From WTFY01 sp011523795 (lineage in GTDB: Bacteria > Pseudomonadota > Gammaproteobacteria > UBA4575), in the NCBI GenBank assembly GCA_965207475.1, contig OZ242278.1, positions 1,550,001-1,614,000 on the forward strand: a DNA stretch of 64,000 nucleotides. Reading direction: 5' to 3'. The translations under genes and the position numbers were made by a program. The notes under the pieces are model-generated. The model had not been told where the DNA came from. It did not search any database and worked only from the letters and a program-made list of their open reading frames with translations. Shown here piece after piece: positions 45,542 through 53,588 of this stretch. How positions within the stretch are numbered: the stretch's first letter is position 1; the number at the start of each line of letters is the position of its first letter.

Positions 45542-46576
45542 CTACTTGGCTGTCAGCTTGATCTCTATTCTCCTGTTCCTGGAATAGGCTTCGTGGGAAT
45601 CCGAGGCGTCCAGGGGATGGTACTCACCGAAACCGGTCGCCGCCAGGCGTTCTGCCGGAACCCCCTGCTCGATCATGTACCGGACGATGGCCAGGGCTCG
45701 CGCAGTGGACAGCTCCCAGTTGGAAGGGAACTCGGGCGTGTTGATCTTTCTCGAGTCGGTATGCCCGTCGATGCGGATGACCCAGTCGATGTCATCCGGG
45801 ATCTCGGAGGCCACCTCTGTGATGATCCGTGCGAGCGATCTCACCTGTCGCCTCCCGCGCTCACCCAGCGTGGCGGAGGCAGTGTCGAACAGGAGTTCCG
45901 ACTGCAGGATGAACCGGTCTCCAACGATCTGGATATTGGGATTGTTTCCCAGCACGTCGCGCAAGCGCCCGAAAAAGTTGGAACGGTAGTATGCCAGCTT
46001 CTGTACCATCTGGAGGAGGGACCGGTTCAGCTCTCTGGAGAACTGCTCCAGGTTCTCATCGTCAGGATCCATCTCCAGTCCCAGCAACTGCGAAATGGCA
46101 CTGAGATGTTCGCGCAGCATTTTCACCTGCCGGTTGATCAACTGGATCTGTGCGACCGACTTGGCCGAGAGTTCCTGTTCCTCTTCGAGTGCTTCCTGGC
46201 TGGTCCGGAGCTCTGCAGAAAGACTCTGGATTTCCTTTTCCAGTTGCTGGCGCAGCTCGGCCAGCAACTCGACGTCCGTCTGCAGGCCCGCAATGTTTTC
46301 AGATTTGCCCAGGAGCTGTTCGGCGAGCTTTTCCACGCGTTGCTGCATATCCGTACTGGTTGCCCTTTCCGTGGCCAGCAGTGCAGACAGTTCAGCAGTC
46401 ACACGGTCGAGCTCCGTTATTCTCTTTTCCTTGCCGGTCAGCGTGATGCTGAGCAGAAACTGTCCGATGGTGAATATCAGCAGCAGGAATACGATGACCA
46501 GGAGCAGGGCAGACAGTGCATCGACAAAACCTGGCCAGATGTTGACATTCCGCCGGGATGAACTGGAGAGTTGCAC
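45542..46576 (-). CDS. OmpA/MotB-type peptidoglycan-binding protein with one transmembrane helix
   Basis: A 344-residue protein. An N-terminal helix (residues 17-45) is preceded by WPGFVDALSALL, whose Asp matches the proton-carrying residue of MotB-like stators. Residues 50-150 form a long coiled coil. The C-terminal OmpA domain has the GHTDSR and TGFGEYHP motifs for peptidoglycan binding. It begins 2 bases after the MotA-like gene, so the two form a stator-like pair. There are no flagellar genes here. Confidence 0.87.
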   Translation of the reverse strand: MQLSSSSRRNVNIWPGFVDALSALLLVIVFLLLIFTIGQFLLSITLTGKEKRITELDRVTAELSALLATERATSTDMQQRVEKLAEQLLGKSENIAGLQTDVELLAELRQQLEKEIQSLSAELRTSQEALEEEQELSAKSVAQIQLINRQVKMLREHLSAISQLLGLEMDPDDENLEQFSRELNRSLLQMVQKLAYYRSNFFGRLRDVLGNNPNIQIVGDRFILQSELLFDTASATLGERGRRQVRSLARIITEVASEIPDDIDWVIRIDGHTDSRKINTPEFPSNWELSTARALAIVRYMIEQGVPAERLAATGFGEYHPLDASDSHEAYSRNRRIEIKLTAK

Positions 46577-46578
46577 GT

Positions 46579-47559
46579 CTATTCGGGTGGTTTGCGGTGT
46601 GCCAGCGAAGCACTGATCGTGCGCGCCAGGATACGCAGCTCCTTGCGCAGTTCGTCTGACAGGGGCTGCTGGTCACGTTTCAGGTACTCGCCGAGTTCTG
46701 CCAGCTGACGCGTGAGTTCGAGCAGGTTCGAGTCCAGCCTGGAGCGTTCATTGACCTGCTCACCCAGTGCACGTTCCAGGCTTTCAATGCCGTCAGCGGT
46801 TTTCTCCAGCAAGGCCTGTACATACTCCGGCACGATGACGTCTTCGCCATCGGTCAGGGCGCCCGAGGAGAGACGGGTGACGCTTGACAGCCATTCCTCG
46901 AGCTCGTTGAAGAACCTTCTTTGTGCATGGCCGGTCTGCAGGTCAGTAAAGCCCAGGATCAACGAGCCGGCCAGACCGAAGAAGGACGAGCTGAACGCCA
47001 CACCCATGCCGGCCAGGGGTTGTTGCAGTCCCCGCTTCAGGTTTTCGAACAGTAACAGGCTGTTCTCGCCATCGGATGACATGTTCTTGATCACGTCGCC
47101 CGCGGAATTGATCGTGCTCAGTAGCCCCCAGAAAGTTCCCAGGAGCCCCAGGAATATCAGCAGGCCGATCAGGTACCGTGATATGTCGCGTGACTCATCC
47201 AAGCGGCTGGTGATGCTGTCCAGTAGAGAACGCATGGACAGGGTGGACAGCGTGAAACGGTCCCCGGTTTTCCGGGAGAGCATTCGCTCCATGGGCGCAA
47301 GCAGGGTCGTGGATTTTACGGATGCGCCATTTTTGTCCGGGTTGCGAAACTGGTCGATCCATTCGATTTCCCTGACAAGTTTCATCACCTGCAGGGCGTT
47401 ATAGGCGAGGCCCGCAAGCAGCACCAGCAGGATCAGGGAGTTGAACCAGGGGTTGGTCCAGAAGGCAAAGAGGATCGAATCATGGGCCGCAAGTGCCGCC
47501 AGCGCTGCACTCAGCACGAATATGATCATCCACGTCAGTACAAGGTACGGCTTTGTCAT
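46579..47559 (-). CDS. MotA/TolQ/ExbB-type proton channel protein
   Basis: A 326-residue protein with two N-terminal helices and the paired channel helices LGLLGTFWGLL and MGVAFSSSFFGLAGSLILG, typical of MotA/TolQ/ExbB channels. The C-terminal 80 residues are predicted coiled coil. It pairs with the OmpA/MotB-like gene 2 bases downstream and probably converts proton flow into force on the cell wall or an unknown partner. Confidence 0.86.
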   Translation of the reverse strand: MTKPYLVLTWMIIFVLSAALAALAAHDSILFAFWTNPWFNSLILLVLLAGLAYNALQVMKLVREIEWIDQFRNPDKNGASVKSTTLLAPMERMLSRKTGDRFTLSTLSMRSLLDSITSRLDESRDISRYLIGLLIFLGLLGTFWGLLSTINSAGDVIKNMSSDGENSLLLFENLKRGLQQPLAGMGVAFSSSFFGLAGSLILGFTDLQTGHAQRRFFNELEEWLSSVTRLSSGALTDGEDVIVPEYVQALLEKTADGIESLERALGEQVNERSRLDSNLLELTRQLAELGEYLKRDQQPLSDELRKELRILARTISASLAHRKPPE

Positions 47560-47664
47560 GACTGGCTCTGGAAATCAGTGGATCAGGTGCGCAATACTAG
47601 CATGCCAAGCCAGTCTCAACCTATACGTCGGCCACTAAGGGTGTTTCCGGCACCTGGCCCTGGA

Positions 47665-48474
47665 CTAGCCGTGATTCCCGCGTTGCTGCCGGACCAGGTC
47701 GTAGGCCTTGCGTATCTCCTGGGTTTTTTCCGTGGCGATCTCGATCATTTCTTCCGGCAAGCCCTTGGAGATCAGTTTGTCCGGGTGGTGCTGGCTCATC
47801 AGCCTGCGGTAGGCCTTCTTGATTTCTGCATCACCGGTCTCGGGGTCTACCCCCAAAACCCTGTACGCGTTGCGGATGTCGGCAGCCGAGCTCTGCGAGG
47901 TTGTTCCACGGTAACGGGAATGCTCCCGTGCACCGTATGTGATGGACTCCAGCTGCACAAGCCACGCGACCGGGTAGCCCAGCTTGTTGCAGATATGGTG
48001 CAGGATGCGTTCTTCAGCAGGGTCCTTGACACCGTCCGCGTAGGCGGCCTGAAGCTGGATCTCGATGAACATCTGGATCAGTGTGGTCTTGCGGTGGCAT
48101 TCCCTGCGAAACTGCTCGAGCACTTCATCCAGCATGAAGTCGGGCTGCTTGCCAAGGTTGAACAGTTCCACGGCAGCGCGTTGCTGATCCTTGTTCAGGC
48201 GCATCCGGGCAACGATTTCCTGGGCAAGCTGGATTTCATCCTCGGATACCTGTCCGTCAGCCTTGGCAATATGGCCCATCACAGAAAAGGTTGCGGTGAA
48301 AAAGGCAGCCTGGGTACGTTCCCGGGCTCCCACATTGAGTGAACCCAGTTGCCCGATGTCTTTCTCGGTGGATTTGTCAAGCTGGTGACCGAGCATGATG
48401 CCTATCATGGCTCCAAGGGGTCCTCCCAGGACGAACCCCAGACCCCCTCCGGCCAGTTTTCCCCACCAACTCAT
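47665..48474 (-). CDS. djlA: DjlA-like co-chaperone (TerB plus J domain)
   Basis: A 269-residue membrane-anchored co-chaperone. Residues 1-30 are a glycine-rich membrane anchor. Residues 50-180 are a TerB-like helical domain (KADGQVSEDEI). A C-terminal J domain carries the HPD motif (SQHHPDKL) that stimulates DnaK. It lies 38 bases after senA on the same strand and could be co-transcribed with it. Confidence 0.92.
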   Translation of the reverse strand: MSWWGKLAGGGLGFVLGGPLGAMIGIMLGHQLDKSTEKDIGQLGSLNVGARERTQAAFFTATFSVMGHIAKADGQVSEDEIQLAQEIVARMRLNKDQQRAAVELFNLGKQPDFMLDEVLEQFRRECHRKTTLIQMFIEIQLQAAYADGVKDPAEERILHHICNKLGYPVAWLVQLESITYGAREHSRYRGTTSQSSAADIRNAYRVLGVDPETGDAEIKKAYRRLMSQHHPDKLISKGLPEEMIEIATEKTQEIRKAYDLVRQQRGNHG

Positions 48475-48512
48475 CGTTTACGGCTCGCTGTACCCGCCTG
48501 TTGTCCCGGTGT

Positions 48513-49820
48513 TCATCGATTCGCGCAGGTCCTGAACCCGGCAAAGACATCGTTCCGGTCGGCTCCGTAGTAGTTCCGCCAGGTACTGCGCAGCATGCGT
48601 CCGCGGGTGGTCCAGGCGCCTCCGCGCAGGACTTTTGTCTGGTTGAACAAGGGCCGGGAATACTCCACGTACCAGTCAGGCGAAAATCCCGGGTAAGGAA
48701 GGAAAGTGGTGCCTGTCCACTCCCAGACATTGCCGTACATCTGCCGGCATCCTGACGCGCTGTCGCCCCCGGGGCAGTCGTGTACAGGTACGGTGCCAAG
48801 GGTGGAACTGTCCAGGTTGGCGCTTTGCCCGACCGGATGGTCCGTCCAAGTGAACGGAATTTTCCGCGGGTCTTTGCCGGCCTGGCGGTCCGGTTCGCAG
48901 GTCGCTGCAAATTCCCACTCCGCTTCTGTGGGCAGGCGGCGGTTCGCCCATCGGCAGTAGGCCTCGGCCTCATACCAGCTGACATGAATCACGGGGTGCG
49001 ACAGTGCCAGCGGATGCCACTGGTCGAACTGCCTGGCATACCAGGTGTGATCGGAGTCCCTGTTCCAGAACACCGGGCATTCAAGTCCCTGGCGGCAACG
49101 CCATTGCCATCCTTCCCTGCACCAGTATTTCTCGGTCCGGTAGCCTGCCGCCTCCACGAACTCCGCGTACTCCTGGTTGCTGACGGCAAACTTCGCAATC
49201 CTGAACGGCGCGAGCATGACCCGGTGTGCCCATTTTTCATTGTCGAATACGAATTCACCATCCCGTTCTGCACCCAGCAGGAACGGGCCGCCTGCCATCT
49301 CGATGTCTTCATTTGCCGGGGGGCCGGCGGGTTCCGCAGGAGTCCTGTCCTGCAGGAAGCGGGGAACCGGGTAAGCCAGTGTCTGGCGTGTGTACGTCAG
49401 GGCCTCACCATGCATGTCTTCGTGGAAAATGGCCAGCAGGTAGAAGTATTTGGCGGCATCTTCCAGTTCAATCTGTTCCAGCTGCACGAGTTCAGCCGAT
49501 AACACGTCCTGCATGTACTGGAGGATACCCTCCATGCCGGGCAGCGGCAGATCCCAGCGCAGGTCGTGCTGAATCGAGATGGAATCGAACAGTTCGTCCG
49601 AGCCCGGGAGAATTTCCTTTCGACTGCCAAGATGGCGAAGCACCCACAGCTCATGGAAATAGGCGGTGTGGGCGATTTCCCAGCACAAAGGATTGGTGGT
49701 AGGCAAACGCGGCCCCATCAGCTGCTGTTCGTCGAGGTCTTCCACCAGCGCCAGTGTCCGGGAGCGTGCATCCTGCAAGGCGTCCGCCAGGGATTTCCCT
49801 GTGGCCAGTGCGTAATTCAT
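48513..49820 (-). CDS. senA: Selenoneine synthase SenA (EgtB-like)
   Basis: A 435-residue non-heme iron enzyme of the EgtB/SUMF1 superfamily. The DinB-like N-terminus has the iron triad as His 51 (IAHTAYFHE) and HxxxHxE at His 133 and His 137. The C-terminal formylglycine-type domain has LPTEAEWEFA and YGNVWEWT. EgtB joins gamma-Glu-Cys or Cys to hercynine; SenA joins a selenosugar to hercynine. The call as SenA rests on its neighbours, senB (divergent, 72 bases away) and a SelD gene. ATG 49820 is chosen; a TTG at 49856 is open but lies over a TATATT box (49855-49860, minus strand). EgtD, needed for hercynine, is not in the window. Confidence 0.85.
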   Translation of the reverse strand: MNYALATGKSLADALQDARSRTLALVEDLDEQQLMGPRLPTTNPLCWEIAHTAYFHELWVLRHLGSRKEILPGSDELFDSISIQHDLRWDLPLPGMEGILQYMQDVLSAELVQLEQIELEDAAKYFYLLAIFHEDMHGEALTYTRQTLAYPVPRFLQDRTPAEPAGPPANEDIEMAGGPFLLGAERDGEFVFDNEKWAHRVMLAPFRIAKFAVSNQEYAEFVEAAGYRTEKYWCREGWQWRCRQGLECPVFWNRDSDHTWYARQFDQWHPLALSHPVIHVSWYEAEAYCRWANRRLPTEAEWEFAATCEPDRQAGKDPRKIPFTWTDHPVGQSANLDSSTLGTVPVHDCPGGDSASGCRQMYGNVWEWTGTTFLPYPGFSPDWYVEYSRPLFNQTKVLRGGAWTTRGRMLRSTWRNYYGADRNDVFAGFRTCANR

Positions 49821-49892
49821 GAGCGGTGCATGTCGTTTTGTCTCCAAGTAGGGCAATATACCCTGTTATCCGTACTGTGACCTAATACCATT

Positions 49893-50855
49893 TTGCGATT
49901 CATGAAAATTATCCTGGTTACCCCGGCATTGCCCCGTTCCCGTGCCGGAAACCGTGCCACGGCGATTCGCTGGCGGAACATCCTGGCTGAGCTCGGGCAC
50001 AAGGTCGACGTGGTGACCGAGTATACCGGAGGAAGGTATGACGCCATGGTAGCGCTGCACGCATGGCGCAGTGCTTCATCCATCCGTCATTTTCACGCCC
50101 GATGGCCCGACTGCTTGCTGGTGGTGGCGCTGACCGGCACCGATCTGTACAAGTTCATCCGGACTTCACCTGAACCCACCTTGTACTCTATCCATGTCGC
50201 CGACCTGCTGGTCACCCTGCATGATCTTGCAGGCCTGGCGATACCCGAGCGGTACAGGGAAAAGATAACCGTGATTCACCAGTCGGCGAAGCCGGCGGTT
50301 CGCAAGCCCGCAAAGAGAAGGGCAAGGTTCAGGGTGTGCGTGATCGGGCACTTGCGTGAAGAAAAGGATCCGCTGCGTGCCGCCTACGCGGTGCGCCGGC
50401 TTCCCGCTGGTTCCCGAATCGAGGTGAACCAGTACGGGAAGGCCCATACCTGGGTCTGGGCGGAGCGCGCAGAAACGGAAATGAGGAACAATGCCCGCTA
50501 CCGTTGGCATGGTGAGGTTCCTCACTGGCAGGTACGCAGGGTGTATGCGACAGCTGACCTGATGGTACTGAGTTCCAGGATGGAAGGCGGGGCCAATGTC
50601 ATTTCCGAGGCATGCATGGCGGGCCTGCCCACGGTCGCGTCGGACATAGCGGGATCGGTCGGCCTGCTGGGGAAAGACTATCCCGCATACTATCCTGTGG
50701 GAGATACTCGTGCATTGCGCGAGATGCTTCTCAGGGCCGAAGCTGAACCGGCCTGGCTGGAAAAACTGCGGGTTTCCAGCCAGGCCAGGGTTGGGTTGTT
50801 CAGCCATGAACGTGAGAGGCGCAGCTGGAAGCTCCTGTTGGCCAAGGCTGCCTGA
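49893..50855 (+). CDS. senB: Selenosugar synthase SenB (glycosyltransferase)
   Basis: A 320-residue GT-B glycosyltransferase. The N-terminal KIILVTPALPRSRAGNRATA and the later SSRMEGGANVISEACMAGLP (nucleotide-sugar binding) match the SenB type, which uses selenophosphate and a UDP-sugar to form a selenosugar. There is no signal peptide, so it is cytoplasmic. It is divergent from senA, and its 3' side faces the SelD gene. The association with senA and SelD makes this more likely than a generic glycosyltransferase. Confidence 0.85.
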   Translation: MRFMKIILVTPALPRSRAGNRATAIRWRNILAELGHKVDVVTEYTGGRYDAMVALHAWRSASSIRHFHARWPDCLLVVALTGTDLYKFIRTSPEPTLYSIHVADLLVTLHDLAGLAIPERYREKITVIHQSAKPAVRKPAKRRARFRVCVIGHLREEKDPLRAAYAVRRLPAGSRIEVNQYGKAHTWVWAERAETEMRNNARYRWHGEVPHWQVRRVYATADLMVLSSRMEGGANVISEACMAGLPTVASDIAGSVGLLGKDYPAYYPVGDTRALREMLLRAEAEPAWLEKLRVSSQARVGLFSHERERRSWKLLLAKAA

Positions 50856-50975
50856 TTTGTACCGGGCCGGCTGTGCCAGCCGGCAAGAGGCCAGCCTCCT
50901 GGCGTGAGACGACTGACATCCCGGTTGGTGCGGACTGTATCCAACCATTTGATTTGGGACATAAAGAAGATTTGC

Positions 50976-51004
50976 TTGTGTGGCCACCTGGTTCTGCGTA
51001 ATCT
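50976..51004 (+). promoter_or_regulatory. Putative promoter of the candidate RNA
   Basis: TTGTGT (50976-50981), a 17-base spacer and TAATCT (50999-51004). A transcript would begin near 51011. Confidence 0.45.
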
Positions 51005-51010
51005 GGGGGC

Positions 51011-51216
51011 GTGAATGTTTTATTGTTGTTTAGCAGGCAGGCCGAACCAACAACGAGACGCAGGTCGCACGTAACATGACAAGTCTGCCCCGGGAGTGCG
51101 CGTAATTGCACGGGGGGCAATTCTAGCGAAAGACGTACGACTGGTTGCAGAAAAACATCACCGACGAGACAGCAGGCCTGCAGGGAAAGCCCGCTCCTGG
51201 CGGGCTTTCTTTTTTT
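51011..51216 (+). ncRNA. Candidate small RNA, family not recognised
   Basis: The 406-base gap between senB and the SelD gene contains no convincing protein gene. It has a promoter-like element followed about 200 bases later by a strong intrinsic terminator on the same strand. Internal structure includes GTTGTT/AACAAC (51025-51030 with 51049-51054) and TGCCCC/GGGGCA (51086-51091 with 51114-51119) enclosing GTGC/GCAC. It does not look like 6S RNA, tmRNA, SRP RNA, RNase P RNA or a tRNA. It may instead be the 3' untranslated end of the senB message. Confidence 0.45.
51185..51216 (+). terminator. Intrinsic terminator
   Basis: A perfect 10-bp stem GAAAGCCCGC/GCGGGCTTTC (51185-51194 with 51200-51209), a five-base loop and seven T. 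It is directional for the plus strand and lies 330 bases after the senB stop. Confidence 0.9.
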
Positions 51217-51261
51217 CGGGTTTTGGCAGGACCCTGCACGGGTCACAGGCCGGGCGTATCC

Positions 51262-53526
51262 CTAGCTGATGGTAATGGATTCAACGGTGTCGCTGGCGCG
51301 CAGGACCTGTCCGATGATGCAGGCGTGCCGGTAACCGAGGCGTTGCAGTTCCTGTATGCAGTTGTCTGCACAGTGCCTGGGGACGGCGGCAAGCAAGCCT
51401 CCTGAAGTCTGCGGATCAAACAGCAGCGGATAGAGCGCGTGCCGGGTAGCCGCCTCCTGGTTTTTGATGGCACGCCGCAGTCGCACATTGGAAGGTTGCA
51501 GGGAACTGAATATTCCGAGCTCGATCGTCTCGGCTGCGCCGTCCAGGACCGGCAGTGCATTCAGTTCGAGTTGTATGTTCACCTCGCTGGCCCGAACCAT
51601 CTCGACCAGATGGCCGAGCACCCCAAAGCCCGTGATGTCCGTGCAGGCATGTACGTCGTGGTTGTACAGGCATTGTGCAGCCGCATGGTTTGACCGCAGC
51701 ATGCAATCAATGGCACCCGCTATCCAGCGTCCCTTGGCCTTGCCACGCATTTCCGCTGCAAACAGCGTACCCGTGCCTACCGGCTTGGTGATAATGAGGG
51801 TGTCGCCTGGCTCCAGGCCCCCTTTGGCAAGCAGCCTGTCCCTGTCGATCAGGCCGGTCACGCTGAGTCCGAATGAAAGGTCGGCGCCTTCGCTGGAATG
51901 ACCGCCGATCAGGGTCGCCCTGTGGTCATCCAGCACCTGGACAGCACCTTCCATGATCTGGTAAAGCTGTTGTTCCACCATGGTTTCCCTGCCGAAAGGA
52001 ATGGTTGCGATAGCCATCGCTGCCTGCGCTTGCGCCCCCATGGCAAACACGTCACTCAGGCTGTGATTGGCCGTGACTTGCCCGAACACGTAGGGGTCAT
52101 CGATGAATGCCCTGAAGTAATCCACGGACTGTACCTGGACTTTCCCGGGCGGCACCTCCACGACCGCTGCATCGTCCGGAGCATCCAGGCCGAGCAAGAT
52201 GTCTTCACGTTTGAACGGAGACAGCCGGTTCACGACCCGGCTCAGGACATTGCTGCCGATCTTCGCACCGCAGCCGCCACAGCGCATGGCTATCGATGAG
52301 AGTTCCTTGAGTGAATCCTGGCTGGCCAGCCTCCTGTCAAATTCGTGCTCCTGCTTGACTTTCATTTCCGGCAGGCTGTTGTACTTGCGCATGAACTTTC
52401 GGTCGATGACATCCTTGAGCCGCCATACCCATGCGCCTTCACAGGCCAGGGTTCCCCGTGACGCAACCGCATAACGGTTGCCCGTGCTGATCAGGCTGAG
52501 AAAGCTGATCTGCGGAACATGCTTCTTGAGGGGCTGCTCCTGCAGCGCGCGTTCGAGGTTTTTGTGGAGGGGGCGTCCCTGGCGAACCGCGAAAACTCCG
52601 GATTTGGGCCGGGGATGGTCGGTCACCGTGGCAATGTCTCCTGCAGCAAACACGTTGCCGTGAGAAACCGACTGCAGGGAACTGTTCACCAGGATGAATC
52701 CCCGCTCGTCCACAGCAAGGCCGGACTCCCCGTACCAGGAAGGTGCGGAAGCGTGTGTAGCCCAGATGGTCGCATTCGCATGCAGGGTGTCGCCGGTATC
52801 CGTCTGGATGGTGCGGTCACTGACCCGACTGACCGTACACGCATCGTGCACGGTGATTCCGCGTTCTTCCAGAATCCGTATGAAGCGACGCTGCACGGAA
52901 CGGTTGTGCGTGGGCAGTACCGAGTCATTGCCCGACATGAGGTGAAACCGAAGCCTGTCGGTCGGCAGTGCATGTTTTTTCAGTAACTCCTGCAGGTGGA
53001 ACTGTGTGGACAGGGCCACTTCAACCCCTCCCGCCCCTGCACCCACCACGACGATCCGGTACTCGCCTTTGCGCACGAGTGCTTCCTTCATCATGGCTTC
53101 CCAGCCATCGAGAAACTGGTTGATGGGCTTCACTCCAAGCGCATGTTCGCAGGAGCCGGGCACTTCAAGCGAGGGTGTGGACCCGGTGTTGATGGAAAGC
53201 ACGTCGTAGTGCACGGGGGGGTGATTGCCACAGATGACGTACTGGTTTTCGAGATCCAGGGCCCGGGCTTCGGTGTGAAACAGGCGTGCCCCGGCGAAAC
53301 GGCTCAGCGGCTGCAAGTCGATATGGCTTTCGTCGTACTCGTAATGACCTGCAATATACCCCGGCAACATGCCCGAATAGGGCGTATGCACATCACGACT
53401 GATCAGCGTGATCTGCAGACCTGCAACAGGTTTCATGCCGAATCTTTTCAGCACCGCGACATGGCTGTGCCCGCCGCCTATCAACACCAGGTCCTTGATC
53501 ACTATGTTGCTTTTCTGGCTTTCCAT
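51262..53526 (-). CDS. selD: Flavoprotein-selenophosphate synthetase fusion (SelD/SenC)
   Basis: A 754-residue fusion. Residues 1-385 are an NDH-2-like FAD/NAD(P) oxidoreductase (IGGGHSH at 17-22, VVGAGAGG near 160, FAAGDIAT near 293). Residues 410-754 are SelD, which makes selenophosphate from selenide and ATP; its catalytic Cys 419 and Lys 422 lie in CGGCGAKIG, followed by DDAAVVEVP, ANHSLSDVFAMG and IGGHSSEGADLSFG. The residue is Cys (TGC), not an in-frame TGA. Next to senA and senB it is the likely SenC. The flavin domain may reduce a selenium species to feed SelD, which is inference. It lies 62 bases after gshA on the same strand. Confidence 0.93.
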   Translation of the reverse strand: MESQKSNIVIKDLVLIGGGHSHVAVLKRFGMKPVAGLQITLISRDVHTPYSGMLPGYIAGHYEYDESHIDLQPLSRFAGARLFHTEARALDLENQYVICGNHPPVHYDVLSINTGSTPSLEVPGSCEHALGVKPINQFLDGWEAMMKEALVRKGEYRIVVVGAGAGGVEVALSTQFHLQELLKKHALPTDRLRFHLMSGNDSVLPTHNRSVQRRFIRILEERGITVHDACTVSRVSDRTIQTDTGDTLHANATIWATHASAPSWYGESGLAVDERGFILVNSSLQSVSHGNVFAAGDIATVTDHPRPKSGVFAVRQGRPLHKNLERALQEQPLKKHVPQISFLSLISTGNRYAVASRGTLACEGAWVWRLKDVIDRKFMRKYNSLPEMKVKQEHEFDRRLASQDSLKELSSIAMRCGGCGAKIGSNVLSRVVNRLSPFKREDILLGLDAPDDAAVVEVPPGKVQVQSVDYFRAFIDDPYVFGQVTANHSLSDVFAMGAQAQAAMAIATIPFGRETMVEQQLYQIMEGAVQVLDDHRATLIGGHSSEGADLSFGLSVTGLIDRDRLLAKGGLEPGDTLIITKPVGTGTLFAAEMRGKAKGRWIAGAIDCMLRSNHAAAQCLYNHDVHACTDITGFGVLGHLVEMVRASEVNIQLELNALPVLDGAAETIELGIFSSLQPSNVRLRRAIKNQEAATRHALYPLLFDPQTSGGLLAAVPRHCADNCIQELQRLGYRHACIIGQVLRASDTVESITIS

Positions 53527-53588
53527 GAAATGTTCTGTCAGGCTGGATGTGGGTGGGAGCCTGTTACGGCTGTCTGCACCGGGTCTGC

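Noticed and set aside
45542..47559. Zorya-type defence (ZorA/ZorB)
   Set aside because: The MotA-like protein is too short for ZorA's long tail and no ZorC, ZorD or ZorE genes are adjacent.
48513..49820. EgtB for ergothioneine
   Set aside because: Domain layout fits, but no egtD, egtC or egtE is near, while senB- and selD-type genes are; SenA is therefore preferred, though not proven.
51011..51079. Possible 22-residue leader peptide starting with GTG in the sen intergenic region
   Set aside because: No ribosome site, no downstream plus-strand gene for attenuation, and no family match; treated as part of the candidate RNA.
50856..51261. 6S RNA, tmRNA, SRP RNA or tRNA-Sec in the gap
   Set aside because: None of their conserved sequences or ends are seen, and neighbouring genes do not match their usual context.
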